DNA from: a virus
DNA length: 44,878 bases
IMG/VR virus record: IMGVR_UViG_3300027797_001656
Location: 1 to 44,878 of that record
Strand: one strand, 5' to 3'
The notes under the pieces are model-generated. The model saw only the letters and a program-made list of their open reading frames with translations. It had not been told where the DNA came from and ran no database searches. Below, one piece after another: positions 1 to 8,230 of this stretch (its first letter is position 1; each line of letters starts with the position of its first letter). Both the position numbers and the translations under genes were made by a program.

Positions 1-1
1 T

Positions 2-1345
2 GTTAATGGTAATTGTGTTCCAGTTCCATCCGTTACCCCAACAATAAGTTTAACTCCAACTAATACGGTCACACCAACGGTCACACCAACGGTCACACCA
101 ACTAATACGGTTACACCAACTATAACACCAACAAATACAGTTACTAAAAGTACAACACCAACTGTAACGTCAACATTGACAAATACCATAACACCAACTC
201 CAACAAATACACCAACTAACACAGTAACGGAAACTCCGACAAACACACCAATAGTAACGGAAACGCCAACTAACACACCTACCACAACTCCAACAAATAC
301 ACCAACAAATACGGTAACGGAAACCCCAACAAATACACCAACACCAACAAATACAGTTACACCCACTAACACCCTGACAAACACCCAAACACCAACCGTA
401 ACACCAACAGATCCACCTCCAACATATTCTAACACACCAACCAATACTCCAACTAACACAACTACTCCAACTAACACAACTACCCCAACTAATAGTCTTA
501 CACCAACAAATACGGTTACACCAACACCAACAAATACCCCAACAAATACTGTAACCCCCACAAACACAATAACACCAACAAACACAATCACACCAACTAA
601 TACGGTTACACCAACAAACACAATCACACCAACAAATACGATTACGCCAACTCAAACACCAACACCGACTAACACAATAACACCAACTAATACGGTTACA
701 CCAACAAACACAATAACACCAACTAATACGGTTACACCAACAAACACAATCACACCAACAATAACCCCAACCGTAACACCAACAACATATTATTCAATAT
801 TTTTTGTTAAAATTTGTGATAATTGTTCTGGATTATTTCCTGAGGATGGGTTTATGTCTCTACCCTCAACTTCAACAATAGGTAGTGCGATAGTGGCAAC
901 AAATGGTAGGTGTTACACAATTTTTTCCATGTTTTTGGGAACTATTACATTATATTGGAATTCGGGTGGTGGATCGTACTTAAATTGTCCTGACTGTGAC
1001 GCATCAAACCCTTGTCCAACACCAACACCAACACCAACAAACACAATAACACCAACAATGACAATGACAATGACAATGACTAAGACACCAACAATGACAC
1101 CAACAAGAACAGTGACACCAACAAGAACACCAGGAACTATTTATGTTGCCTCGTATTGTTGTAATCCTGCCATAACAAAATATGTAATACTACCATCCGC
1201 AGTACCTAATCAAATAGTTTTAGTTGGTGGACAATGTTATAAAGTAGTTAGTGTATTTAGTGGAACACCATCATTTGTTGGGACATTATTACCTAGTGGT
1301 ACAACTTGTTCTGATTGTGTTATAACGTACCCATGTAGTGCATGA
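2..1345 (+). CDS. Mucin-like Thr/Pro/Asn-repeat protein with Cys-rich modules (5' truncated)
   Basis: The frame is open from the first bases of the window, so the gene begins upstream. A TTG near base 176 could be taken as a start, but the same repeat pattern continues on both sides of it. About 260 residues are repeats of TPTNT, TPTVT and TNTIT type. Two Cys-containing modules of about 65-75 residues follow (about bases 787-1015 and 1135-1342), joined by a TPTPT/TMTMT linker. Both modules share a pattern of hydrophobic strand, Gly-x-Cys-Tyr, then Cys-x-x-Cys and a final Pro-Cys. Related modules occur in the 11981-16669 protein. The Thr/Pro composition resembles extended, O-glycosylated mucin stalks, and the next genes are glycosyltransferases. 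A role as a phage fibre or surface decoration is inferred. No catalytic motif is visible. Confidence 0.85.
   Translation, partial: VNGNCVPVPSVTPTISLTPTNTVTPTVTPTVTPTNTVTPTITPTNTVTKSTTPTVTSTLTNTITPTPTNTPTNTVTETPTNTPIVTETPTNTPTTTPTNTPTNTVTETPTNTPTPTNTVTPTNTLTNTQTPTVTPTDPPPTYSNTPTNTPTNTTTPTNTTTPTNSLTPTNTVTPTPTNTPTNTVTPTNTITPTNTITPTNTVTPTNTITPTNTITPTQTPTPTNTITPTNTVTPTNTITPTNTVTPTNTITPTITPTVTPTTYYSIFFVKICDNCSGLFPEDGFMSLPSTSTIGSAIVATNGRCYTIFSMFLGTITLYWNSGGGSYLNCPDCDASNPCPTPTPTPTNTITPTMTMTMTMTKTPTMTPTRTVTPTRTPGTIYVASYCCNPAITKYVILPSAVPNQIVLVGGQCYKVVSVFSGTPSFVGTLLPSGTTCSDCVITYPCSA
52..785 (+). repeat. Coding tandem repeats, degenerate 12-18 bp units (TPTNT/TPTVT)
   Basis: Units built from ACACCAAC(A/T)AATAC and ACACCAACGGTC follow one another with small changes. 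Unit length is a multiple of three, so the reading frame is kept. They encode the Thr-Pro-Thr-Asn-Thr stalk of the surrounding gene. Repeats of this kind are prone to slippage and recombination, so copy number may vary between phages. Confidence 0.9.
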
Positions 1346-1349
1346 TAAT

Positions 1350-1382
1350 AACAATAAAATTAATTTACTATTGTTTTTTTTG
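1350..1382 (+). terminator. AT-rich hairpin followed by a T run
   Basis: AACAATA at 1350-1356 pairs with TATTGTT at 1369-1375 around a 12-base loop, and eight or more T follow. It starts 5 bases after the stop of the first repeat gene and would separate it from the glycosylation operon. The stem is short and AT-rich, so strength is uncertain. Confidence 0.5.
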
Positions 1383-1414
1383 GTTGATATTTTATTATTA
1401 AAATAAAAAATCAC

Positions 1415-2662
1415 ATGAAAATATTTGTTCAAATCGCATCGTATCGTGATCCACAATTGGAACCAACAATTAAAAGTATGTTGGATAACGCGAAAAAACC
1501 TAAGAATGTAATAATTGGTATTTGTAGGCAGTATCACCCTGAAGATGGGTTTGATACATTAGAGGACTACAGAAAAGATAAAAGATTTAGAATTTTAGAT
1601 GTTTTATACTCGGATTCTAAAGGAGTTTGTTGGGCAAGAAATCAAGTTCAACAATTATATGGTGGTGAAGAATATACTTTACAAATTGACTCACATATGA
1701 GGTTTGAAAAGGATTGGGATGACACATTAATTAAAATGGTTAAACAACTTCAGAAAAGAGGATTTGAGAAACCTCTTTTAACGGGTTATGTTTCCTCATT
1801 TGATCCCGATAATGACCCTGCAGGTAGAATACAAGAACCTTGGAGAATGGCGTTTGATAGATTTATCCCCGAAGGTGCGGTGTTCTTCTTACCTGAGACA
1901 ATACCAAATTGGCAACAAATGAAAGAACCTGTTACCGCAAGATTCTATTCTGCTCACTTTGCATTCACTTTAGGACAATTTAGTACCGAAGTACAACACG
2001 ACCCCGAATTTTATTTCCATGGAGAAGAGATTTCAATTGCCGTTAGAGCATATACTCACGGTTATGATTTATTTCACCCACATAAAGTAGTTATTTGGCA
2101 CGAATATACTCGTAAGGGTAGAACAAAACAATGGGATGACGATAAAGATTGGGTAAATAAAAATAATTTGTCTCACCAAAAGAATCGTCAGTTATTTGGT
2201 ATGGATGGTGAAGAAGTTACAATGGACTTTAGTAAATATGGATTTGGTACTGAAAGAACATTAAGAGATTATGAAATTTATTCAGGTCTTTTATTTTCTA
2301 AAAGAGCGGTACAACAACATACATTAGATAAGAACTATCCACCAAATCCTTATATTTTTGAAACTGAAGAGGACTTAATGGCAAGTTATGCATCAATATT
2401 TAAACACTGTATTGATGTTGGTTTTACCCAAGTACCTGAAAAAGATTATGAGTTTTGGGTTGTTGCATTCCACGATGATAAAGATGAAACTATTTTCAGA
2501 AAAGATGCCGACCTTAATGAAATAAATATGATGATGAACGATCCTGATGGGTATTGTAAAGTATGGAGAGATTTCCAAACGGTACATAAACCAAAGTATT
2601 GGGTTGTTTGGCCTTATAGTACATCAAAAGGTTGGTGTGAAAGAATTACAGGAAATTTATAA
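1415..2662 (+). CDS. Polypeptide GlcNAc-transferase-like glycosyltransferase (GT60 / Skp1-GnT family)
   Basis: The 415-residue protein starts MKIFVQIASYRDPQL and carries the family signature QIDSHMRF at residues 90-97. Its DSH is the DxD-like metal and nucleotide-sugar site in eukaryotic Skp1 hydroxyproline GlcNAc-transferases. The GlcNAc (PF11397, CAZy GT60) family also includes trypanosome enzymes that start O-glycans on Thr/Pro-rich mucins. The expected reaction is transfer of GlcNAc from UDP-GlcNAc to a Thr, Ser or hydroxyproline side chain. The gene directly follows a Thr/Pro-repeat gene and opens a seven-gene operon, so the repeat proteins are plausible substrates; this is inference. 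No signal peptide is seen, so it should act in the host cytoplasm. The ATG lies 9 bases after an A-rich tract with no Shine-Dalgarno. The family call is strong; donor and acceptor are not provable here. Confidence 0.8.
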   Translation: MKIFVQIASYRDPQLEPTIKSMLDNAKKPKNVIIGICRQYHPEDGFDTLEDYRKDKRFRILDVLYSDSKGVCWARNQVQQLYGGEEYTLQIDSHMRFEKDWDDTLIKMVKQLQKRGFEKPLLTGYVSSFDPDNDPAGRIQEPWRMAFDRFIPEGAVFFLPETIPNWQQMKEPVTARFYSAHFAFTLGQFSTEVQHDPEFYFHGEEISIAVRAYTHGYDLFHPHKVVIWHEYTRKGRTKQWDDDKDWVNKNNLSHQKNRQLFGMDGEEVTMDFSKYGFGTERTLRDYEIYSGLLFSKRAVQQHTLDKNYPPNPYIFETEEDLMASYASIFKHCIDVGFTQVPEKDYEFWVVAFHDDKDETIFRKDADLNEINMMMNDPDGYCKVWRDFQTVHKPKYWVVWPYSTSKGWCERITGNL

Positions 2663-2664
2663 TT

Positions 2665-3444
2665 ATGAGAAATATATTAGTATCCGCAATATCATTTGTT
2701 AACCATTCAAAAGTAGGTTCTGAAATATATACCACATTTGCAAAGAGATTAGTGAATGATGTTTTAACTAAAACACCATACGATGTTCAAATTACAACAA
2801 ATTCATATGAAAGTTTTAATGATGTGAATAATAACGAAAGAGTTTTAATTGTAGAAAATAATTTAGAAACACATAAAACCCATGTTGGGGCATTTAATCA
2901 ACTTTTAAAGTTTAGTTCTATAAAAAATATTGATAAAAAATATGATTGGGTTCTTTATTTAGATTGTGATGCCGGATTTACCGAACCATTAAATGTTGAT
3001 CTTTTAGAATCTAAAATGGACTATTGGGAATCTATGGGTTATGATATGGTTGCATTAAGAACTGATGCATCATATGACCACGCAGAAAAGGAATACTTAG
3101 AATCTGTCCAAAGGAATGATGGTAATAAAAAACTTTTTGATGATAAGTTTAGATTCTACGGAATAAGACCAGAATGGAGAGGTTCTAAATTACCAAGCGA
3201 ACATATATTTTTAGTAAAAAATAATGATAAACTTGAAGTTATGTCCGAAGAGTTTGAAAAATTCTGTTATGTATTTGAAGGTCAGGATCCAAGTAATATA
3301 ATCACATTTGATATGGAAGCCTTTGAAATTGGTGTTTCCGCATTTTTATCGGGATATAATATGGGTGAAATGGGATGGACTAATCAAAATGAAATTCTAA
3401 AAGTAGGATTCAATTATAATAATTGGGAAAAAGTTAAAATATGA
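2665..3444 (+). CDS. Putative glycosyltransferase with a DxD motif
   Basis: This 259-residue protein has a GT-A-like core in which WVLYLDCDAGF (residues 95-105) gives Asp100-x-Asp102, the usual metal and nucleotide-sugar motif preceded by hydrophobic residues. I cannot place it in a named family; small GT34- or GT77-like enzymes are possible. It follows the GT60-like gene by 2 bases and its stop overlaps the next start (ATGA), so it is translationally coupled within the glycan operon. It has no signal peptide or membrane segment. A role in extending the sugar added by its neighbour is inferred. Confidence 0.6.
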   Translation: MRNILVSAISFVNHSKVGSEIYTTFAKRLVNDVLTKTPYDVQITTNSYESFNDVNNNERVLIVENNLETHKTHVGAFNQLLKFSSIKNIDKKYDWVLYLDCDAGFTEPLNVDLLESKMDYWESMGYDMVALRTDASYDHAEKEYLESVQRNDGNKKLFDDKFRFYGIRPEWRGSKLPSEHIFLVKNNDKLEVMSEEFEKFCYVFEGQDPSNIITFDMEAFEIGVSAFLSGYNMGEMGWTNQNEILKVGFNYNNWEKVKI

Positions 3445-4400
3445 AAAAAATAGCATTCCATAGTAATCAACTATGTTTAAGAGGAACCGAAGTAGCTTTA
3501 TTTAATTACGCAAAATATAATGAAGAAGTTTTAGGTAATAAAAGTGTGATCTTTACATCACCAACAACAAATTTAGATGCGTTACCTAAATTCCAAGAAC
3601 GGTTTGAGGTAAAACTATTAAACTTTTGGGAATATGAGTCGTATTTGAATGAGAATAATTTTGATTATTTATACGTAACTAAAATGGGTACTAATGATGG
3701 TTATTCATTAGAGTCTATTCCAACATTAGTACATACTGTTTTTAGATTTAACGAACCACACGGATATAAATATTTTTATATTTCTGATTGGTTGGCGGAA
3801 GATCAGGGTTATTCTAAAGAAACCCATTCATTACCATACATCTGTGAAAAACTTCCCGAACCAAAATATAGTTTAAGAGAAAAATTAAGGCTTGACTCAT
3901 CATTAACGGTATTTGGTTGTTATGGAGGTTTGACAGAATTTAACATTGATTTTGTACACAGAGCAATATCGAACACAGTTAATAATAGAGATGATATTAG
4001 ATTTATTTTTATGAACATCAATAAATTTATTGATCACCCTAACGTTTTATTTTTAGATGGTAATTATGATTTATATGAAAAATCATCATTTGTTAACGCT
4101 TGTGACGCAATGATTCACGCAAGAAGTGGTGGTGAAACTTTTGGTTTAGCGGTTGCTGAGTTTGCCCAAGCAAATAAACCTGTCATTACCTATAGTCTTT
4201 CAGGAGAAAGATGTCATCTTGATATTTTAGGTGAGAGAGCAATATTATATTCAAATGAAGATGAGGTTTATAATATATTAAATAACTTACCAAATTACGT
4301 AAAATATAATGATTATTATCTACCTTACGAACAATTTTCACCTGAAATTATAATGAATAAATTTAATCAATTTTTAACCTATGAGAAACCAAGTTTATAA
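3441..4400 (+). CDS. Glycosyltransferase, GT4-like (GT-B fold)
   Basis: The 319-residue protein starts MKKIAFHSNQLCLRGTEVAL, with the Gly-Thr-Glu loop typical of GT-B N-terminal domains. Its C-terminal donor-binding part has ARSGGETFGLAVAEF at residues 227-241, matching the GT4 EX7E-type region (E232 and E240, eight apart) that contacts the nucleotide sugar. It is somewhat short for GT4 (350-400 residues). The start overlaps the previous stop by 4 bases and the end overlaps the next gene by 20 bases. It probably adds a hexose or similar residue to a growing glycan; the sugar cannot be read from the sequence. Confidence 0.75.
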   Translation: MKKIAFHSNQLCLRGTEVALFNYAKYNEEVLGNKSVIFTSPTTNLDALPKFQERFEVKLLNFWEYESYLNENNFDYLYVTKMGTNDGYSLESIPTLVHTVFRFNEPHGYKYFYISDWLAEDQGYSKETHSLPYICEKLPEPKYSLREKLRLDSSLTVFGCYGGLTEFNIDFVHRAISNTVNNRDDIRFIFMNINKFIDHPNVLFLDGNYDLYEKSSFVNACDAMIHARSGGETFGLAVAEFAQANKPVITYSLSGERCHLDILGERAILYSNEDEVYNILNNLPNYVKYNDYYLPYEQFSPEIIMNKFNQFLTYEKPSL

Positions 4401-5025
4401 TAGGTTAAAAGAATTAGGATTTAACCCAAACACAATTATTGATTGTGGTGCATGTGTTGGTGAATGGTCAGGACAAATTAAACAGGTTTATCCTGAATCA
4501 TTTATTTTGGGTGTTGATGCAAGTAATTGGTCAAATGGAAATATACCTTCCACAAATATTTCGGAATTTGAGGTTTTATCAAATGAAGATAATAAAGAAA
4601 TTATTTTTTACAAAAAAACAGAAGGTTTATGTACAGGGGACTCAATCTTTAAAGAAAATACACAACATTACCAAGAACACAATACCATTAAAGAGGTTCG
4701 ATTAAGTAAAACACTTAAAACATTATGTGAAAAACATAACATTGATAAAATTGATTTGTTAAAAATAGACACTCAAGGTTCTGAAATTTTAGTTATGGAA
4801 GGTCTTGGTGAAAGAATAAATGATATTGAGTTTATTGAATTAGAATGTTCTTTAATAGAGTGGAATATTGGTGGATGCTCATTACAGGATGTAATTGATT
4901 ATCTAAAAGATGGATTTATAATATTTGATGTTATTGAATTACATAGATTAAACGGAAACGATCTATTTCAAATAGATATAATATTCCAAAATAAAAAATC
5001 AAATATAGTTAAACCAATATGGTAA
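4381..5025 (+). CDS. FkbM-family SAM-dependent methyltransferase
   Basis: The 214-residue protein has the SAM-binding motif I IIDCGACVGEWS (residues 19-30), an acidic motif II GVDAS (44-48), and the FkbM signature DLLKIDTQGSE (125-135). FkbM-type enzymes O-methylate sugars and polyketides. In this operon the likely target is a glycan hydroxyl, perhaps capping the chain; the target is inferred. The start lies inside the previous gene and the 3' end overlaps the next gene by 7 bases, so translation is probably coupled. Confidence 0.85.
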   Translation: MRNQVYNRLKELGFNPNTIIDCGACVGEWSGQIKQVYPESFILGVDASNWSNGNIPSTNISEFEVLSNEDNKEIIFYKKTEGLCTGDSIFKENTQHYQEHNTIKEVRLSKTLKTLCEKHNIDKIDLLKIDTQGSEILVMEGLGERINDIEFIELECSLIEWNIGGCSLQDVIDYLKDGFIIFDVIELHRLNGNDLFQIDIIFQNKKSNIVKPIW

Positions 5026-5882
5026 AAAAAATAAAAATATCTGCGGGTTACGATAATTCAGAAAACTTAACAAAAAGATTATTATCTCAATTTTTAACAC
5101 CTGACATTAATTTAAATAATGTTGAATTTGTGTTTGATGACACATATGATACATTAATATTTTTTAACCATATAAATTTAGAACATAAACCTAACACAAA
5201 TGTTTATGTTTTCCCTCATGAACCATCTTGGTCGGGATCACACCAAAAACATTTACCAAATAATGCAACAATTTTTGGTTTTAATAAAACATTGTACGTT
5301 GGTAATTGTATTGAAAGTCCCTCACATACTTTTTATGGTGGAAGAGGACCTTGGGTTGATCCATTAGAGTTTTGGTGTTATGATAATTTAAAAGACATCA
5401 CCTTTAATAAAACTAAAAATATATCATCTTCAGTAACAAAACTTAATGAGAACAATGGTGTTACGTGTATATACCCCCAAAGATATGAAATATCAAAATT
5501 AGTAGATACGTTAGATTTTGTTGACTTTTTCGGTGGGGGTGATTGTAGTCCAAAAAAACAAGATGCATTAGTTAACTACAAATTTAATCTTGCAATTGAA
5601 AATGAACACTCAAATAATTGGATAACAGAAAAATTTTATGATGGTATTTTAACAGAAACAGTTCCAATTTATTATGGTTGTAAAAATATTAAAGAATTAT
5701 ATCCTGAAGATGGATATATCCTAATAGAAGACATAAATGATATAGATGGTATAAAAAATCTATTAACACACATTAATGAGAACTCAGATACCATTTACAA
5801 ATCAAAACTCGAAGGTATGAGAAAAATAAAAAAAAAATACTTCCAAGAGTTTAATTTATTAAAAAAAATAATAGAATTATAA
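5019..5882 (+). CDS. GT10-like alpha-1,3/4-fucosyltransferase
   Basis: The 287-residue protein carries the GT10 C-terminal signature: YKFNLAIEN (187-195), then ITEKFYDGIL (202-211) and VPIYYG (215-220). In fucosyltransferases these residues bind GDP-fucose. The N-terminal half has the expected acceptor-side fold with NVYVFPHEPSW (61-71). The likely reaction is transfer of fucose, or a related 6-deoxy sugar, onto a GlcNAc-containing acceptor. That would fit the GlcNAc-transferase-like gene upstream. No GDP-fucose synthesis genes are in the window, so the donor would come from the host or from elsewhere in the phage. Confidence 0.8.
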   Translation: MVKKIKISAGYDNSENLTKRLLSQFLTPDINLNNVEFVFDDTYDTLIFFNHINLEHKPNTNVYVFPHEPSWSGSHQKHLPNNATIFGFNKTLYVGNCIESPSHTFYGGRGPWVDPLEFWCYDNLKDITFNKTKNISSSVTKLNENNGVTCIYPQRYEISKLVDTLDFVDFFGGGDCSPKKQDALVNYKFNLAIENEHSNNWITEKFYDGILTETVPIYYGCKNIKELYPEDGYILIEDINDIDGIKNLLTHINENSDTIYKSKLEGMRKIKKKYFQEFNLLKKIIEL

Positions 5883-5883
5883 T

Positions 5884-6513
5884 ATGAATTACGAAGACAA
5901 AGTTTATAAGAAATCAAATTTAGAACATAACGATAGTATATCAAGTTATGATGGTTGGGCAGCACAACAAAATCCGAATGTTTTTGAGACATTTCACCAT
6001 TTTTTACATAAAACAAAACCGAGTAGAATTATTGAGATTGGAACATCTCTTGGTGGATTTACTTCGTTTTTGAATTATACGTGTAAAAAATTAAATTTAG
6101 ATTGTCATATATTATCATATGATATTATATCACATCCTTGGTATGATGATATGAAAAATGCGGGTATTGATCTACGTATTGAGAATATATTCAATAATGA
6201 TTACACAGAGGTTAAACAAGAGGTTATTGATTTCATACAACAAGATGGTATAACTCTTATTCTTTGTGATGGTGGTAGTAAAATTCACGAATTTAATCTA
6301 CTGTCTAAATTCATGAAATCGGGTGATATCATAATGGCTCACGATTATGCTGAGAATAGAGAGACTTTTGAAAGAGACATTTATCTTAAAGTTTGGAATT
6401 GGCACGAAATATCAGACTCAGATATCCAAATAGCTTGCGAAGAAAATAATTTAATATCTTACAATAAAGAGATTTTTGATAATGTGGTGTGGGTTTGTAA
6501 ACAAAAAAATTAA
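5884..6513 (+). CDS. CmcI/rhamnosyl-O-methyltransferase-like class I methyltransferase
   Basis: The 209-residue protein has SAM motif I RIIEIGTSLGGFTSF (residues 48-62), a DGG turn LILCDGGSK (125-133) and AHDY (152-155). This is the order seen in cephalosporin hydroxylase/CmcI and Methyltransf_24 proteins, where the acidic residues bind a metal near the substrate hydroxyl. Many relatives methylate sugar hydroxyls on glycans or glycolipids. It follows the GT10 gene by 1 base and precedes the next gene by 2 bases. With the FkbM gene it is the second predicted methylase in this operon, which suggests methylated sugars. The substrate is inferred. Confidence 0.75.
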   Translation: MNYEDKVYKKSNLEHNDSISSYDGWAAQQNPNVFETFHHFLHKTKPSRIIEIGTSLGGFTSFLNYTCKKLNLDCHILSYDIISHPWYDDMKNAGIDLRIENIFNNDYTEVKQEVIDFIQQDGITLILCDGGSKIHEFNLLSKFMKSGDIIMAHDYAENRETFERDIYLKVWNWHEISDSDIQIACEENNLISYNKEIFDNVVWVCKQKN

Positions 6514-6515
6514 TT

Positions 6516-8192
6516 ATGAAGAAAGTAACATTAGTAACAGGGTTATGGGATATTGGTAGAGGAGACTTGACCGAAGGATGGTCAAGACCATTTGATGCAT
6601 ATCTTAATAAATTTGAGGAACTTTTAAAGTATGATGATAATATGATCATATTTGGTGATCAAAGAGTAATAGATTTTGCCAAAAATATTAGGGACGAAAA
6701 AAACACTCAATTTATTGTTAGAGATCTTGATTGGTTTAAAAATAATGAGTTCTATGAAAAAATTCAAACAATTAGAAATAATTCAGAATGGTATAATCAA
6801 GCCGGTTGGTTAAAAGACTCAACTCAAGCAAGATTAGAATTGTACAACCCTTTGGTTATGTCTAAAATATTTTTATTACATGACGCTAAACTATTAGATA
6901 AATTTAATTCTGATTCATTATATTGGATAGATGCCGGTTTAACAAATACTGTTCATTGGGGGTACTTCACTCACGATAAAGTGATTGATAAAATTAAAAA
7001 TTTAACAAATAAGTTTCTTTTTATTTGTTTCCCATACGACGCAAATGAAGAGGTACACGGATTTAAATATTCCGAAATGAAAAGAATTACTAATGACGAA
7101 CCAAATATTGTTGCTAGAGGTGGTTTTTTTGGTGGTAGTAAAGAAACAATAAGTGAAATGAATGTATTATATTATAATATTATGTCAGACACTCTAAATA
7201 ATGGTCTAATGGGTACTGAAGAAAGTTTATTCACATTATTATTATATCAAAACCCACAACTAATTGATTATTGTGAAATTGAGGGTAATGGATTAGTCTC
7301 TAAGTTTTTTGAGGATGTTAAAAATGATGAGGTTGTTATTAAAAACAAATCTAAACAAACACAATTAACCATAGAAAGACCCAATAATGTAGGTGTATAC
7401 GTTATAACATTTAATTCTCCAAATCAATTACAAACTTTAATTGATTCTATGTTGTTATACGATTCAAGTTTTATAGACAAAACAAAAAAGTTTTTACTTG
7501 ATAATTCAACAGATTTAACAACAACACCAAAATATTTAGAGATTTGTGAAAAATATGGTTTTGAACACATTAAAAAGGATAATATTGGAATTACAGGTGG
7601 AAGACAATTTATTGCGGAACACTTTGATGAACAAGAAGATTTAGGTTATTACTACTTTTTTGAGGATGATATGTTTTTTTATAACGGATCTGAACAAACT
7701 TGTAGAAACGGTTTTAATCGTTACATTAAAAACATATTTAACAATAGTTTAGATATAATTAAAAATGAAAATTTTGACTTTTTAAAATTAAACTTTACAG
7801 AATTTTACGGGTCTCATGATAAACAATGGGCTTGGTATAATGTACCTCAAGATTTTAGACAATTACATTGGCCAAATAACCAAAGACTACCACAACAAGG
7901 TTTAGACCCAAATTCACCAAATTTAGAATTTAAACATATAAAATCATATCGTGGTACACCATATGTGTCAGGTGAAATATATCTTTCAAATTGGCCAATA
8001 TTAATGACAAAAGAAGGTAACTATAATTGTTATCTTAAAACAAAATTCCAATACCCATATGAACAAACATTAATGAGTCATTGTTATCAGGAAACAATAA
8101 AAGGTAATATAAAGTCAGGTATTTTATTAGCAACACCAACCGAACACAATAGATTTGATCATTATGATGGTTCTTTAAGAAAAGAATGTTAA
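6516..8192 (+). CDS. HtrL/YibB-like domain fused to a GT-A-like glycosyltransferase domain
   Basis: The 558-residue protein has two halves. Residues 1 to about 285 resemble the HtrL_YibB family: it starts MKKVTLVTGLWDIGRGDL, then has YWIDAG (136-141), GGFFGGS (202-208) and GTEES (233-237). Homologues are found in lipopolysaccharide or capsule gene clusters and are thought to be glycosyltransferases. Residues 290-558 start a new Rossmann-like unit (VGVYVITFNSPNQLQTLIDS, 292-311) with an acidic FFEDDMFF (381-388) resembling a GT2-type DxD site. The fusion suggests a bifunctional enzyme adding two sugars. It is the last gene of the operon; the next gene has its own promoter-like octamer. The family call is good for the first half and moderate for the second. 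Confidence 0.7.
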   Translation: MKKVTLVTGLWDIGRGDLTEGWSRPFDAYLNKFEELLKYDDNMIIFGDQRVIDFAKNIRDEKNTQFIVRDLDWFKNNEFYEKIQTIRNNSEWYNQAGWLKDSTQARLELYNPLVMSKIFLLHDAKLLDKFNSDSLYWIDAGLTNTVHWGYFTHDKVIDKIKNLTNKFLFICFPYDANEEVHGFKYSEMKRITNDEPNIVARGGFFGGSKETISEMNVLYYNIMSDTLNNGLMGTEESLFTLLLYQNPQLIDYCEIEGNGLVSKFFEDVKNDEVVIKNKSKQTQLTIERPNNVGVYVITFNSPNQLQTLIDSMLLYDSSFIDKTKKFLLDNSTDLTTTPKYLEICEKYGFEHIKKDNIGITGGRQFIAEHFDEQEDLGYYYFFEDDMFFYNGSEQTCRNGFNRYIKNIFNNSLDIIKNENFDFLKLNFTEFYGSHDKQWAWYNVPQDFRQLHWPNNQRLPQQGLDPNSPNLEFKHIKSYRGTPYVSGEIYLSNWPILMTKEGNYNCYLKTKFQYPYEQTLMSHCYQETIKGNIKSGILLATPTEHNRFDHYDGSLRKEC

Positions 8193-8209
8193 TATTTATT
8201 AGTTCCGTA

Positions 8210-8217
8210 TATTTATA
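8210..8217 (+). promoter_or_regulatory. TATTTATA octamer, candidate late promoter
   Basis: The octamer lies 13 bases before the ATG of the second repeat protein. The same word at similar spacing precedes other late genes on both strands. The transcription start is not known. Confidence 0.45.
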
Positions 8218-8230
8218 GAAAAAACTATAA

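Noticed and set aside
170-655. Minus-strand Cys/Trp-rich open frame
   Set aside because: It is the antisense of the ACC-rich Thr/Pro repeats; every frame stays open because of the simple repeat, and the composition is not protein-like.
52-785. Possible CRISPR array
   Set aside because: Units are short, degenerate, multiples of three, have no spacers of unique sequence and translate into a continuous Thr/Pro stalk.
4439-4705. Alternative plus-strand frame within the FkbM gene
   Set aside because: It overlaps entirely with a clear methyltransferase frame and has no recognisable motif.
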